From contig CM038221.1 of NCBI GenBank assembly GCA_021442155.1, positions 48,948,860 to 49,012,859 on the forward strand: a DNA stretch of 64,000 nt, given 5' to 3'. The notes beneath the pieces are model-generated. The model was not told the origin of the DNA, did not search any database, and saw only the letters and a list, made by a program, of their open reading frames with translations. A program made the translations under genes and the position numbers. Numbering within the stretch: position 1 is the stretch's first letter; every line of letters begins with the position of its first letter. The DNA is from Cymbidium sinense (lineage: Eukaryota > Streptophyta > Magnoliopsida > Asparagales > Orchidaceae). Below, piece after piece: positions 12,851 through 25,629 of the stretch.

Positions 12851-13829
12851 TGTTGACCTCATTTTTAGAATGAGCTCTCAACCCCTCCATCTTTGACATA
12901 GGGCTCCTCTTAGACACTCAGAGTTCCTTAGTCTTAAGAGACTTGTAGTGATTAGGTGAACACTCAACCTAACCCTAAAGACCTAGAAGAGTTAGCCATA
13001 GGAGTAGGTCATGCCTTAGGGGTATTAGGAAAATTTATTTATCCTATAGCTTGAACCAAATCCTCACTTCCTTCTTTCAAGTCAAATTTCAAAATTCAAA
13101 TCAACTTCAAACTCAAATCAATTCCAATGTAATTGATTTTCTCAAATTCAAACCAATTCCAAATTCAAATCAACTTGAAATCCAAATCAACTTCAAATTC
13201 AAGTCAACTTCAATTCCAAATCAAATCTCAAATCAATTCTAACTTAATTGATTTTCTCAAACATTAAATCAATTCCAATGGATTTTGTCAAATCATGAAT
13301 CAATTATAAATGATTGAAACCCATGATTGAATTCCAAATTCAAAAATCCTTCCTAAGTCACTTTGATTCCATCTTATGGACTTAGCTCAAATCAAATCCA
13401 AATCAAATCAAATTCAAAAGATTTTCTCATAACCCATTTATATTCTCATCTATATTCACAAATATAAATAAAATATAAAGTCAAATAACCAAAACTAATT
13501 CAAAACTCAAATCCAAATCTAACTTAAATCCAACCTAAACCCTTTCAAGTCAAATTCTTGAACTAAGCCAAATCAACCTCAAATCAATCCAAACTTTTAG
13601 ATTTTCATCATGATTCAATCAATCCTTCAATCATGAAACCAAATATAAACATAAACTTCAATCATCAAACCAAAACTAAATTCATAAATCAAACCCATGT
13701 TCATCCTTTGAACTTGAAATTATCAAATGAATAAAAACCCATTTGACTCTAAATCACTTTCAAATGGATTTACATTTCAATCATAAGTCCATATGTGAGT
13801 TCAATCAAACTTGGATCAAGCCTTGATCA

Positions 13830-14650
13830 AGTTAGTTGACCCACTTAGGCTCACTTGACCCAAAGTGACCTAAAGTACCTTTTTGAGCCAAATTCTAATC
13901 CTACCTAAATTGGATTGAACTAAGACCATCTAAGCCTCACATTCTGAGCAACAATCATCATAAGCTGATTAATCACTCAAATTATGTCAAACCAAGTTAA
14001 GCCTAGCCTTTGACCAAGTCAATATTTGACCCAAATGAAACCTAAACTAGCCAAAATCTTGATCTTGGCTAAGTTGATTGAAATCATTATTCAAAATTAG
14101 TTTATGATCAAATGTTTGAACTTGACCAAATCATCATTTGAGCCTAACCTAGCCCAATTTGTAACTTGTCCTAAAAAGTCAAAATATGTCAAATCTTGAT
14201 CTAAGCCAAATTGATTGAAACTAATGGGTCAAGTTTATTCTAAATCACTTGTTGAACTTGACCAAAGCCTCAATTGGCCAACTAGACCCAACCTAGCCCA
14301 ATTGACCATGAACCCAACTTGACCTAAAAGGTCAAATCAAATAAAATCAAACCAAAATTAATTGAAACCAAAGCTTGTAAAATATTTTAAATGACCAACC
14401 AAACCTAAACCAACCCATGATCTAACCCAGTTGGGTCAAATGGGTCAAATTGGTCAACTTGACCTATTTGACCTAAGTGAATTCAAATGAGCCAAACCCA
14501 AATATAAACTAAATTGAACAACACTAATGATACCAAAATATTTCAAATGGTCATATGAACTTGACCCAACCCATGGTTTGACCCAATTTGACCAATTGGT
14601 CAACTTGACCCATGTTGACCCATTTTGACCTAAATGGGTCAACATGAGCC
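13830..14650. repeat. TTGACC/GGTCAA-rich block in LTR-B
   Basis: Eight TTGACC or GGTCAA hexamers fall within 14561-14642 alone. Palindromes such as TTGACCAATTGGTCAA occur. Same block as 8400-9130, in the opposite orientation. Confidence 0.7.
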
Positions 14651-15629
14651 AAATTCATTGAAAATTAGCACAACCCAATTTCAAACTATTTCAAATCTGG
14701 CCAAATTGAAATTAAAGCTAAATGACCATTTTACCCCTAGGTCAAGGGGTAACCTATGGCCAATTCCACTTAGAATTTGGCATATCCTTTTCATGGCCAC
14801 TTGGCACCCTCTTAGTGGACCAAATGGACACTAATGAGTGTGGTGCACATGACCTAATGGGTTTGGGCCAGCCTTGACCCAACCCATGGCCAATCCGACC
14901 ACCCAATGGGAAATTCTCCATATGGAACCACTCCCACACTCATTTATCACATGGGCAACTCCTCTACTACCCTCCTCTGCCAAAACTGAATCACATGGCA
15001 CCTTAATAGCCTAATAAACCAATTCCATATGATCAATTTGATCAAAACTTAAGGATAGCTCATGGTCGTCTAATCCTTGTAGGGGGAGATATAGTCCCCT
15101 AATTCCACTTCATTTGACATCACTTGCACTCGATTGAACCATGGAGGCCTAAGCCAAGCTCCCCAAGCTCTCTAAAATAATCCCCAAGCTCTTCCCATTT
15201 CTCCATTCTTGATTTCCTAAAGCAAAAAAAAGGGGAGGTAGAAAGAAATTCAAATTCATTCATCACTCCACCAAATGACAATTCCTTTTGCAAGCACCAT
15301 CAGAGGACCCAATCGAGCCCACCCAAGTCAAGTTCCAAGCATCTAAGCCATGTGAAGAGGGAGCTAGACCAAAGCAGTAAGACTTTGAAGGAAGCTTTAG
15401 CCAATATAAATATCCACTCCACCTCAAGCCTTCAAACCTTCAACATGGCTTCGTCTCCACTAGACGAAGCTACCTCGATGGTTGGCAGCACTGATGATAG
15501 CCTTCGGTGAGGTAGGCTTCAACACCGAGCTTAGGTATAGAATTCTTTGATCCTTTATGAAGGAAAGTATCATCCCAATTGAAATTGACTGTTGGATGTC
15601 TTCCTCTTTGCTCTTAGATGGTGTACGTT

Positions 15630-15990
15630 CAAACCCTACTCAATCCGAGCTCCAGTGAGCTCGGATCAAGCTTTAGAGGATGAACAGTTATCGTCTCCCG
15701 CAAGTGAGGGTAGGGATGAATCATGGACCGTCCATCCCATATGTTTTGGATGGACAGTCCTGATTAAATGATCTAGATAAGATGATTAATCCATTTAAAA
15801 ATCACAGGTTTAATTCTGACCATCTAATCTTTGATCGGACGGTCCAAGGAGAAAATGTGTAGCGCCACCAGCTGACTGTGCAGCTGATTTGACAACTTAA
15901 ATAATAAATCTCGTCGCTCCACGTGGAAAGCATGCGCCGCGTTAGCGATCCATATGGCGCCGATGGGATCAGTTATATAATTAGCCTATT
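15630..15990. promoter_or_regulatory. G-box and palindrome block in LTR-B
   Basis: ATCCGAGCTC (15643-15652) and GAGCTCGGAT (15657-15666) form a perfect 10-bp hairpin with a 4-base loop. A GGAC-GTCCATCC/GGATGGACAGTCC fold lies near 15728-15760. CCACGTGG, a G-box, is at 15919-15926. A TTATATAATTAG stretch follows at about 15972 and could be a second TATA-like site. The function is inferred only. Confidence 0.4.
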
Positions 15991-18969
15991 TAATTAAGTA
16001 ATAATAACAAAATCTTCAAAAATTCATAACTAAATGTAGAAAAATCCAGAAAATGAAAGTCAACTTCATTTTAAAGATAATTCAAAGGGGAATAATATAA
16101 AATTAATTTTAATTAATTTTAAATAGTGATATTTTATTAATTTGAGTTTTATTGGGGATGTAATTATGTTAATTACTCCTAAATTATTCCAACAATTAAT
16201 TCCAAACTCCTTGGGTTAGTGGTTGGATGGCCTACCTCCATGATTTTCTTGGAATTTATTATTGGATTAATTTAGGTAATTGCTTATTTTATCTCTAATC
16301 ATCCCCTTAATCAACTAAATGATTAATCAACCTATTAAATGATGATAAATTCATCAATTAAATTTGTTAATCATCTTGGAACAGTGGATAGACTTAGGGA
16401 ATGAGATTAGGATGCCTTTTCCAAATCTTTTCCCCTAAGTATATTTCATTTGAATGAAAACTTAATTAGTTTACAAATTGATTAATGATTTAATAATTTC
16501 ATTAAATAGCTTAATTAACTAAACTAAAAATCAAAAATTAATCTAGAAACTCAATCACTTAATCAATCCTTTCTTGGGTAGATACTTAGGCATTCAAAAA
16601 CATAAGTAAGCTTAAGGAAATCAAATCCAATCTACTTGTGTGGGAGGGGTTATGAAAGTACTTAATTAAATCGTTTAACTTAATTAATCAATAATTGTGA
16701 GCCAATTGCATTAGGCCATTTCTTTCTTAGGATGCATTATTGATTTAAATTCAATGTGATTGCATATCATATGTTGGCTCACAATTGTTTGAATAATATG
16801 TTAAAGAGGTGTAGGTAAGGGGAAATTAATGAACTTAATTTACACTCTAACCTAAACGAAATATAACATCAATATATTGGTTCTAAAAGGTAAACTAAAA
16901 CAACACACACATGTGGGAGATGGGTTAGGACTAGCAAACCTATTCACATTTCCAAAATCAAATCAAACTCAAAATTAAAATAAAATCTCTTTAATCAACT
17001 TTGATTCACTTTAAATTATCTTATTCCATAGGATTATCTTGAGGAATTAATTAAGATGAATGAATTTACATGCATACATCACTTTATTTCTTTCCTAGCA
17101 TGCTAAATGTTGTTTATCATATGAAATTATGCATTCATGTCTTTTGAAAAAAAATCAAATTAAAATGAAATATTTCCTTTATGTCAAATTGTATGTTTTT
17201 TACTAAAGTAAGAATATGGATGGCTATTATCACTATTAAATCTAAAATTATTTTGAAAGCTTATAAACCAAACATTACAAATGAAAGGTATGCTACTTAT
17301 AATTACTTATAAGCTTGCATGTGAGTATAACATAAGATATGCATGATGTGATTTTCCTTCTCTTCTCTTTAAACATAGTTTTGAATAGGATTTGCAATGT
17401 GTATAGTTCATTTGAAAAGAACACAACACTTGCTCAAATTCATTCATATTCATTCCTATGTTATCAGTTAAGAAGGATCTTCACCTTTGAACATGTTAAT
17501 TAAACAACCAAAATCAAACAAACACATAAAAAAATCTTTTGCATGACTCTTTTTTCCATTCATTTTTTTTTGTACGTGCACATGTATTTAAGAAAAGTTG
17601 TATATTAGTCTGGACATCCCGGGGTTCGAGGCTTTAAGTAGCCCCAAGTAGGTCTTGTATCTTACACCCCTGGTGTAGAAAATAATGGCGTCGTACTCAC
17701 TTATGTATTTCATACATGTATATGTACATATGAATAATGGATAAAAAAATCCTTCTCTTTTCTACTTAACAAAATCAAGCATCATGAAGCATCCAAATTT
17801 CCTTAAGTAACATCCCTTAGCATTCTTCATTAAGGTGTGTTGAATATTTATATTTGTATGTATAGATATGCTTAGGATCATTTCATGTGCATGATACACA
17901 TGTTGGAAAGAAATAAAGTGTTGTGTATTTTGTGATAGTAATTGTTGACCTCATTTTCAGGATGAGCTCTCAACCCCTCCAACTTAGACATAAGACTTCT
18001 CTTAGATTTTAAGAGTTCCTTAGTTCTAAGACACATCTAGTGATTAGGTGGACACTCAACCTAGCCCTAGAGACTTAGAAGAATTAGCCATAGGAATAGG
18101 TCTTGCCTTGGGGGTGTTAGAAAAATTTGTCTATCCTATAGCTTGAACCACATTCCTGACTTCATTCCTTCATGTCAAACTCCAAATCAAATCAACATCA
18201 AACCTAAAACAATTCCAACTTAGTTGATTTCCTCCAAACCCAAAGCAATGCCAAATGATTGGAACCCATGATTAAAATAAATGATTGAAGCTTATGAATG
18301 AAATTCCAAGCTCAAAATATTTCTTAAGTCTTTTGATTCTCTCATAGACTTAGCCTAAATCAAATCTAAATCAATTCAAATTCAAGGAATTTTCTCATAA
18401 TCCACTTATATTCTCATTTATATTCACATATATAAATGATATATAAATTCAAATCAATCAAACTAAATCAAAAATTCAAATCCAAGTCAAAAATCTTTTC
18501 GAAGTCCCTTTGATTCCCTTTTAAGGACTAAGCCTAACTCAAACTAAAATCACTTCAAATTCATGAAATTTTCTCATAACTCATTTATATCTTCATTTAT
18601 ATTCACATATATGAATTAAATATAAATTCAAACAACCAAAACCAACTCCAAAAAGCAAACTCAAATTCAATTAAAATCTAACCTAAGCCTTTCAAGTCAA
18701 AATCTTGAACTTAGCCAAATCAAGTTCAAATCAAGCCAAACTCTTGATTTTTCTTCATGATTTAATCAATCCTTCAACCATAATCCAAATATAAACATAA
18801 ACTTCAATCACCAAACTAAAACTCAATTCAAAAATCAAACCCAAGTGAAGCTCATGTTCACCCTTTGAACTTAAAATTATCAAATGAATCAAAACTCATT
18901 TGACTTCAAACCACTTGCAAATGGATTTTTATTTCAATCATAAGTCCATATGTGAGTTCAATTAAACTC

Positions 18970-19830
18970 AAATCATGCTTTGACCAAGCCATTTGACCTA
19001 CTTAGGCTCACTTGACCCAAAGTGACCTAAAGTACCCTTATGAGCCAAATTCTAATCCTAACCAAATTGGATTGAACTAAGCCCATCTAAGCCTCTCATC
19101 ATGATCAACAATCATCAGAAGATGATCCATCACTCAAATTGGGTCAACCCAAGTCAAAGATAAGGGTTGATCAAGTCAACACTTAGCCAAAATGAAACCC
19201 AACATAGCCAAAATCCATCGTAGGCTAACTAGATTGAAACTATTGATCAAAACTCATTCATGATCAATGTTTGAACTTGACCAAGTCAACTTTTGAGCCA
19301 AACCTAGCCAAATTTTCCACTTGACCCAAGTTGAACCAACTTGACCAAAAAGTCAAAATATGTCAAAACTTGATTTAAACTAAATTGATTGAAACTAATG
19401 GGTCATGTTCTTTCCAAAATGATTGTTGAACTTGACCAAAGCTCCAATGGGCCAACTAGACCTAACCTAGCCCAATCGACCTTGAACCTAACTTGACCTA
19501 AAAGATCAAATTGAGCCAAAATCAAATTAAATCAAAATTGATTTTCCAAAGATGCCAATCCATTTCAAATGACCAACAAAACATGAACCAGTCCATGACC
19601 TAACCCAAATAGGTCAAATAGGTCAATTTGGTCAACTTGACCCATTTGACCTAAATGAATTCAATTGAACCAAAACTAAATATAAACCAAATTGAATCAA
19701 ACTAAAGAACTAAAACATTTCAAATGGTCATATGAACTTGACCCAACCCTTGGTTTGACCCAATTTTACCAATTGGTCAACTTGGCCCAAGTTGACCCAT
19801 TTTGACCTAAATGGGTCAAAATGAGCCAAA
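18970..19830. repeat. TTGACC/GGTCAA-rich block in LTR-C
   Basis: The same block as in LTR-A and LTR-B, with many W-box-like hexamers in both orientations. Confidence 0.7.
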
Positions 19831-20839
19831 TCACATCAAACCAATTAGAAACTCAATAAAACTTGGCCTAACCTATTTTTTAAACATATCAAACATACCC
19901 AAACTAAAACCCAAGCCAAATGACCATTTTACCCCTAGGCCATAGGGTAAATTTTGGCCAAATTCACATGGAACTTGGTCAAATCCTCTTCATGGCCACT
20001 TTGCACCCTCCTAGTGGACTAAGTGGACACTAGTGAGTGTAGTGCACCTAACCCAATGGGTTTGGGTCAGCCCAACCTAGCCTAAGGTCAAAATTAACCA
20101 CTTGCTTGAACATGGCCACATAGGAAACTTTCCTCCACCCATTTCAAGCACATGACACTCTTCCACTACCTCCCTCTGGCTAAACCTAATGCAATGACAC
20201 ATTAAATGACCTAACAAACCCACTCAAGGAGCTCAATTGGATCAAAATGGCAAGAGAAGGCTCAGCCATCTGATTGCTCAAGGGAGAGATATACCCCCTA
20301 CTTTCACTTGAATTTCATTCGGCCCTATTTGATTGAAGCATAGAAACTCAGAGCAAGCCATTGCTAGTGTTCCCAAGCTTTCTAGAGTGAGTGATAATTT
20401 TCATTTTCTCAATTTTCCTAGACTAAAAATAGGGGAGCTCAAGTGAAAATTCAACTTACTCCACACTCCATACCAAGCTAATTCCTCTTACAAGCTTCAA
20501 CAGAGGATGAAATCAAACTTTTCTAGACCTTTTCCCAAGTTCCTAAGGAAAGGGAAGAGCATTCTTAACCAAGACCGAGTTCAAGTGAAGGCAAAGTTGG
20601 CCTCTAGAAGGATCTACCCAATTTCAACACCTCCAAACTTCAACAAAGCTTCGTATCCAGTAGACGAAGCTTCTCCTTGGGAATTAAGTTCCAGTGATAG
20701 CCTCTGGCGAGGTAAGCCATTAAACTTACCTCAATCTAGCCATGGTCTAGTCCTTTGTGAAGGAAAGCTTTATCTCATGAGACTCTAGCCTTGAGATGTG
20801 ATCTCCCTTGCATGGTGAACGTGTGGGTTGAATTTGGAT

Positions 20840-21165
20840 TCAATCCGAGCTCAATCGAGCTCGGATCTTCCCTTAGAAGATGGAGAGTGTCCATCTCCTA
20901 CAGGGAAGATCAGGGGAGAATCACGGGCCATCCATCCACGCATTTTGAATGGATGGCCATGATTAAAACATGTAGGATCCATCATTTAATTCTTTAGAAC
21001 CGCTAATTTAACTTTAATTAGTCATCCTTGATTGGGCCGGACGAGGAAAGAAAGGCATTAGCTGCCGTTGATCTCTTGCTATGATGTGACAACATGAAAA
21101 GCACATGCTGCGTCAGCCTCCACGTGGCGCCAACGAGGTTAACTATATAATTAGGGATTTAAATT
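20840..21165. promoter_or_regulatory. G-box and palindrome block in LTR-C
   Basis: ATCCGAGCTC (20843-20852) and GAGCTCGGAT (20857-20866) form a perfect 10-bp hairpin with an AATC loop, against CAGT in LTR-B. A GGCCATCCATCC/GGATGGCC fold lies at about 20927-20960. G-box CCACGTGG is at 21120-21127, followed by CTATATAATTAG near 21143. Regulatory role inferred. Confidence 0.4.
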
Positions 21166-23879
21166 ACCTAATTTAGTTTGAAAACTTCAAAAATTCATAT
21201 ATAAGCATAGAAAAGTCAAAAAAATGTGAAATAAATTGCATATGAAAGGTATTTAAATCTATAATATTATAAAATTGATTTGAAACTTAATATCATCATA
21301 GTGTTATTTTCTAAACTTTAGTTTTATTGGAAATTTAATTTTGCTAATTACACTCTAATTACCTCACTGATTAATTCCAAACTTCTTGTGTATGATTTGT
21401 GGGATGACTTCTGCCTCCCTAATTTTCTTGATATTTATTGATAGTTTAACTAGAATTGCTAGATTAATTTCTAATTATCATATTAATGTAATTAAGTTTA
21501 ATTAAGTGTATAATTAGTGGTTTAACCCTTTGAATTAAGATTTGTTTAAGTTTATAGGAGGTTTAGGAAATAATTTTAGGATGTTTTCCTTAAGCTATTC
21601 CTTAAACCCCCTCTTTCTTCCTTAATCCAAACTTGATTAAAGATTAATTTGCTAATTATCTACCTAATTAATTTGATAAAATTCTAAAACCTTTCAAAAC
21701 TTAACTAATATCTTGGGTAGATTCTTAGGTGTTCAATAAACTAAGTATATTAAGAAAATCAAAATCCAACTCAAATGTGTGAGAGGGGTTATGAAAGTAC
21801 TTAAACTAAACCATTTAATTTAATTGATCATTAATCATGAGCCAAATGCATTAGGCCCTTTTTTCTTAGGTGCATTGTTGATTTAAATTTCTTGTGTGAT
21901 TTTATGTCATATAATTGGTGCATAATTATTTGATTAAAAAAATGCTAAGGTGGTATAGGTAAGGGGAAATTAAAATACTTAATTTATACCTTAACCTAAT
22001 CAAAATATAAAAATGATCTAATCATCTAAAAATTAAACTAAAATGCCATACACATGGGGGAAATGGGTTAGGACTAGCAAACATTCTTTCACATTTCCTA
22101 AATCAAACATAAAATAATTTCAAAACAAAAATCACATTAAATAAACTTTGATTCACTTTAAACTTTCTTATTTCATAGGATTGTCTTTAGGAATTAATTA
22201 GGGTGAATGAATTTACATTGCTTTCATCACTTTATTTCTTTCCTAGTATGCTAAATGTGTATGTCATATGAAATTCATGCATTCATACTTTTTTAAAAAA
22301 GATCAAATTGAAAATGAAATGCTTTCTTTATGTCAAATTACATGCTTTGGCTAAAGTAAAAAAAATATATGAATGGCTATTAGCACTACTAAATCCAAAA
22401 CTATTTTTAAAATATATAAATCAAACACCTAAAACTGAAGTGTGCTACTTATAATTATTTATAAGCTTGCATGTGGATATAAATATGAAGATGTGCATAG
22501 TGAGGCTTTCCTTCTCTTTTCTTTTAGCATAGTTTTGAATAGGATTTAGCAAAGTGTATAGTTCATTTGAAAAGAGCACAACACTTGCCTAACCCCATTC
22601 CTATCAATTCCTATGCTATTACTTAAGAAAGACATCCACATTCATACATATAAATTGCATAAACAAAAAAATAAACAAATACAATTTTTTTTTGCATCTT
22701 TCTTTTTTCCATTCATTTCTTTTGTACATGTGTTTGTATTTAAGAAAAGTGGTATATTAGTCTGGACAACCCCGGGGTTGCATGGCTTTAAGTAGCCCTA
22801 AGTAGGTCTTGTACCTTACACCCCTGGTGCTAATAATGGCGTCATACTCACTTATGCATTTCATACATACACATGTGCATGTGAATAATGGATAAAAGAA
22901 ACCCCTCTTTTCTACTTAATGAAAATCATGCATCATAAAGCATTCCAATTTTCTTAATTAACATTTCTTAGCATTCATCATAAAATGTGTTAAATATTTC
23001 CATTTGTATGTATAGATATGCTTAGGATGCATCCATATGTATGTTATACATGTTGGGAAAGAAATGAAGTGATGTGTGTTTTGTGATATTAATTCACTTT
23101 ACTTAATATTAAATTATCTTTCTTTTTGAATAGGTTTGTTTAGGGAAAATCTAAACTTAGGATTAATCAAAACACATAATAAAACATTCACTAAATAAAA
23201 TCAAACATGAATATGCTTTAGAAGTTACTTAGGGTAGGGACGGAAAGAGAAGTGCTCTTCTCTTTTCCCTCTCTGTACAACCTTTAGTAATTAAGTAGGT
23301 TCATTTAAACCAAACAAAAAAAAATCATCAAATAAAATTGACCCAAATCAACTAAACAACTTATATAAAACCACCCCTTAAGTTGAACATCTTCATGCTT
23401 AGGAAACTTAAACCTTAAATTCTAGCTAAGCATACCACACAAATCTTAAATATCACACACATTAGGTTAAGTCACCACTTCTAGCTTTAGGTTAGGGTGG
23501 CACATGGCTTGATGTTTGGTTTTATTTTGTGATGTATTGTTTCTAGTCTATATGTTAGGATGAATGTGAGTAGAATGAATAGTAGGATGATTTAGTCTAA
23601 TCATTATCTTTTGCAGGGGATTATGCTTAAGGGGTGCTATAATAAATAAAATATAAATGCTTTTATTGTGTAGGTGCTTACTCCCCTAAGCATAATCCAA
23701 TAGGCTAGGTGGAGTTGGTTACCCATGTGTAGTGTTAAGTCCTATATGCATGCTTGGGATTTGTATGGTTTGTTTAGCTAATCTCTATTTAGCAGGTGTT
23801 AGTTAGATTTACTTTTTCCCTTCATGTAATTTTTGCAATTATGATTTTGGAATAAATGTTATGGAGGATTAGGATGAGC

Positions 23880-24130
23880 ATAGGTCATATGATTACATCT
23901 TATGTACCATGTGAAGCCTTTGGAGCAACCATCTTCAACCATCCAAAAGAAGGAACCAAAAGAAGAAAGAAATAAGAAAAAAGAAGAAAAAAAAAAGAAA
24001 TGAAGACATCCATAACATGAATTTTCTTACTTTATTATAAATTAATTCATTTGTAATCTGGTTTATAAGGGTAGAGCTCAGCTACCCAATTTGTTTTTTT
24101 GGTTTGTGCGGTGGTGCCCGACCAGAAATG
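23880..24130 (+). promoter_or_regulatory. Candidate LTR promoter block of LTR-C
   Basis: In order: an imperfect CATATGAT...ATCTTATG fold (23888-23906), a purine tract of about 60 bases (23943-24005), TTTATAAG (24062-24069), then a GGGTAG...CTACCC fold just after the TATA-like box. The arrangement is conserved in the other LTRs. Confidence 0.45.
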
Positions 24131-25546
24131 ACCTTTTATTCTCTTATGTTAGCTTTATAAAATGTTTGATATTTTATTTAGCTTGTGCATTAAGATGTCA
24201 TGTTTTTCTTATTTCTTCCTTGCTTGATGTATGGCCTGAATGATGATTAGGCTCTTAGGAAAAAATTAATCTTCTATTAAATTAACCAACTCAAAATTAA
24301 AAATAAATAACTCATAACCTCACCTAAAGCTTAGGCTAAAAAATCAAGATAAAAGAATTAGCAACCCCTTAGCTGGATGAGTACTTCTTTTCTAACATCA
24401 TGCATAAAACATATGGTTTCACTCTTGATTGGAGGGCATCCACCTTTGCTAGAAAACTTGACTTGACCTTTGAGAACCATGGTGGAAACATACCTCTCCT
24501 TCTCACCGATTTTGGCCCATAATCTTATTTCTCATGCATTATGCATATGAATCCTATAAGCCTGAATCAAATGATTATCCAAAAATGAAAGTAAAATGCA
24601 ATATGTTTTGCATTAGATTTAGGTCATTTTTCATGCCCTTTCATGATCTAGTCTCTTTAGGGAGTGTGTTTAAGGACTTAGTCTCTTTCTAAAATAAATA
24701 AGATCTTAGCTATCTTACATAAAGCATATGACTTGCCTACATGAATTTAAAATCATATGAGGAGTTAATTGGTGGCCATTCCAGGTTGTAAGTCCAAGCA
24801 CTCGAGTGGTTTGTCCTCTCTTGTGGAGGCAAATCAAATACCCATTTTTGCCTTAGATTTAGGTAGTGCTTTTGGCCCTCGCCAAAGATCTTTAGATTTT
24901 GGTTCTAAGGTTGCTTCTCCCTTTGATGGCCTATAAGTATAAATCCTCATCTCTTAGGCATTTTTATAACCTTGTATTGTAGAATTATAAGCCCTAAACT
25001 TCTAATAAAAATTTAACTCAAATAAATAATTCAACTGAAAAAATGTAAAGCCCAACCATAGGATAGTTTGGGATGTTTACTAGGCTTCCTAGTATCCTAA
25101 AAATTCCCTAATCATCTTCATTTAGTTTTGACATGAACTCCCTTATCTTGATCGATCCCACTTGACTTTCTAAAAATAAAATAATCAATTGATAGTCCTA
25201 CATATTGAAATCTTTGGAGACAACTATCATTTACCTTAATTGAGAGTATTCATAAGGAATCCTATTCCTTAGGATGTAATTAACTATGAGGGATTTCCCC
25301 TGTAGGGAACTTAACAAACTCAATTTAAAATAAAACTCTACTTTACATTTCTTAAAGTAGGGAAAGAATCTTTGGTACATATGCAGACCCATTGTTCTCA
25401 GGAGTCCTTATTGAGGTGATTAGGTCTATTATAAGGTGGTGACTTCTATCTTTTGAGATAGTAGACCTTTCCTTAATATTGTACTCGATCACCATAATAA
25501 GAACATCTGTGGATCTACGCGATGTCCAAATGCATTAAAAGTATAT

Positions 25547-25585
25547 TTTTATCTTCAATTTATTCCGCATAGGTTGAAGATAAAA
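25547..25585. other. Stem-loop near the 3' end of LTR-C
   Basis: TTTTATCTTCAA (25547-25558) pairs perfectly with TTGAAGATAAAA (25574-25585). It lies about 40 bases before the LTR end, the same place as the unrelated-sequence hairpin of LTR-A. Confidence 0.75.
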
Positions 25586-25629
25586 GTGTACACTTATAAA
25601 TGAAATAAAAATCATTTCACCATAGTAAT

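Larger units (their letters stand above)
12851..17942 (+). mobile_element. LTR-B, first part (5.1 kb)
   Basis: Starts TGTTGACCTCATTTTTAG, the family LTR start. It runs colinear with LTR-C (17943-23090) until LTR-C interrupts it at 17942 and resumes at 25630. Contents: a CAAAT/AATCAA-rich, G-poor stretch (13040-13760); the TTGACC block (13830-14650); the GC-richer G-box block (15630-15970); then AT-rich sequence with a conserved segment at 17580-17715. No genes. Whether it is a solo LTR or part of a full element cannot be told because its 3' end lies outside the window. Confidence 0.85.
17943..25624 (+). mobile_element. LTR-C: solo LTR (7,682 bp) inserted in LTR-B
   Basis: Starts TGTTGACCTCATTTTCAG and ends TTTCACCATA. 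It is flanked by a perfect 5-bp target duplication, GTAAT (17938-17942 and 25625-25629). The flanks rejoin as one continuous LTR-B sequence, shown by comparing 17930-17942 plus 25630 onward with LTR-C itself at 23080-23110. No internal region, PBS or pol is attached. Contents follow the family order: AT hairpin repeats (two copies, 18350-18630), TTGACC block (18970-19830), G-box block (20840-21150), AT-rich part, promoter-like block (23880-24120). The small frames at 20507-20997 are not convincing genes. Confidence 0.9.

Noticed and set aside
8843..14645. Small antisense frames in the TTGACC block of LTR-A and LTR-B with a shared peptide
   Set aside because: Low-complexity hexamer repeats translate into the same peptide by chance; the frames diverge right after the shared part.
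20507..20997. Two frames of 93 and 68 codons in LTR-C
   Set aside because: They lie in LTR sequence that is broken by stops in the other LTRs; no domain recognised.
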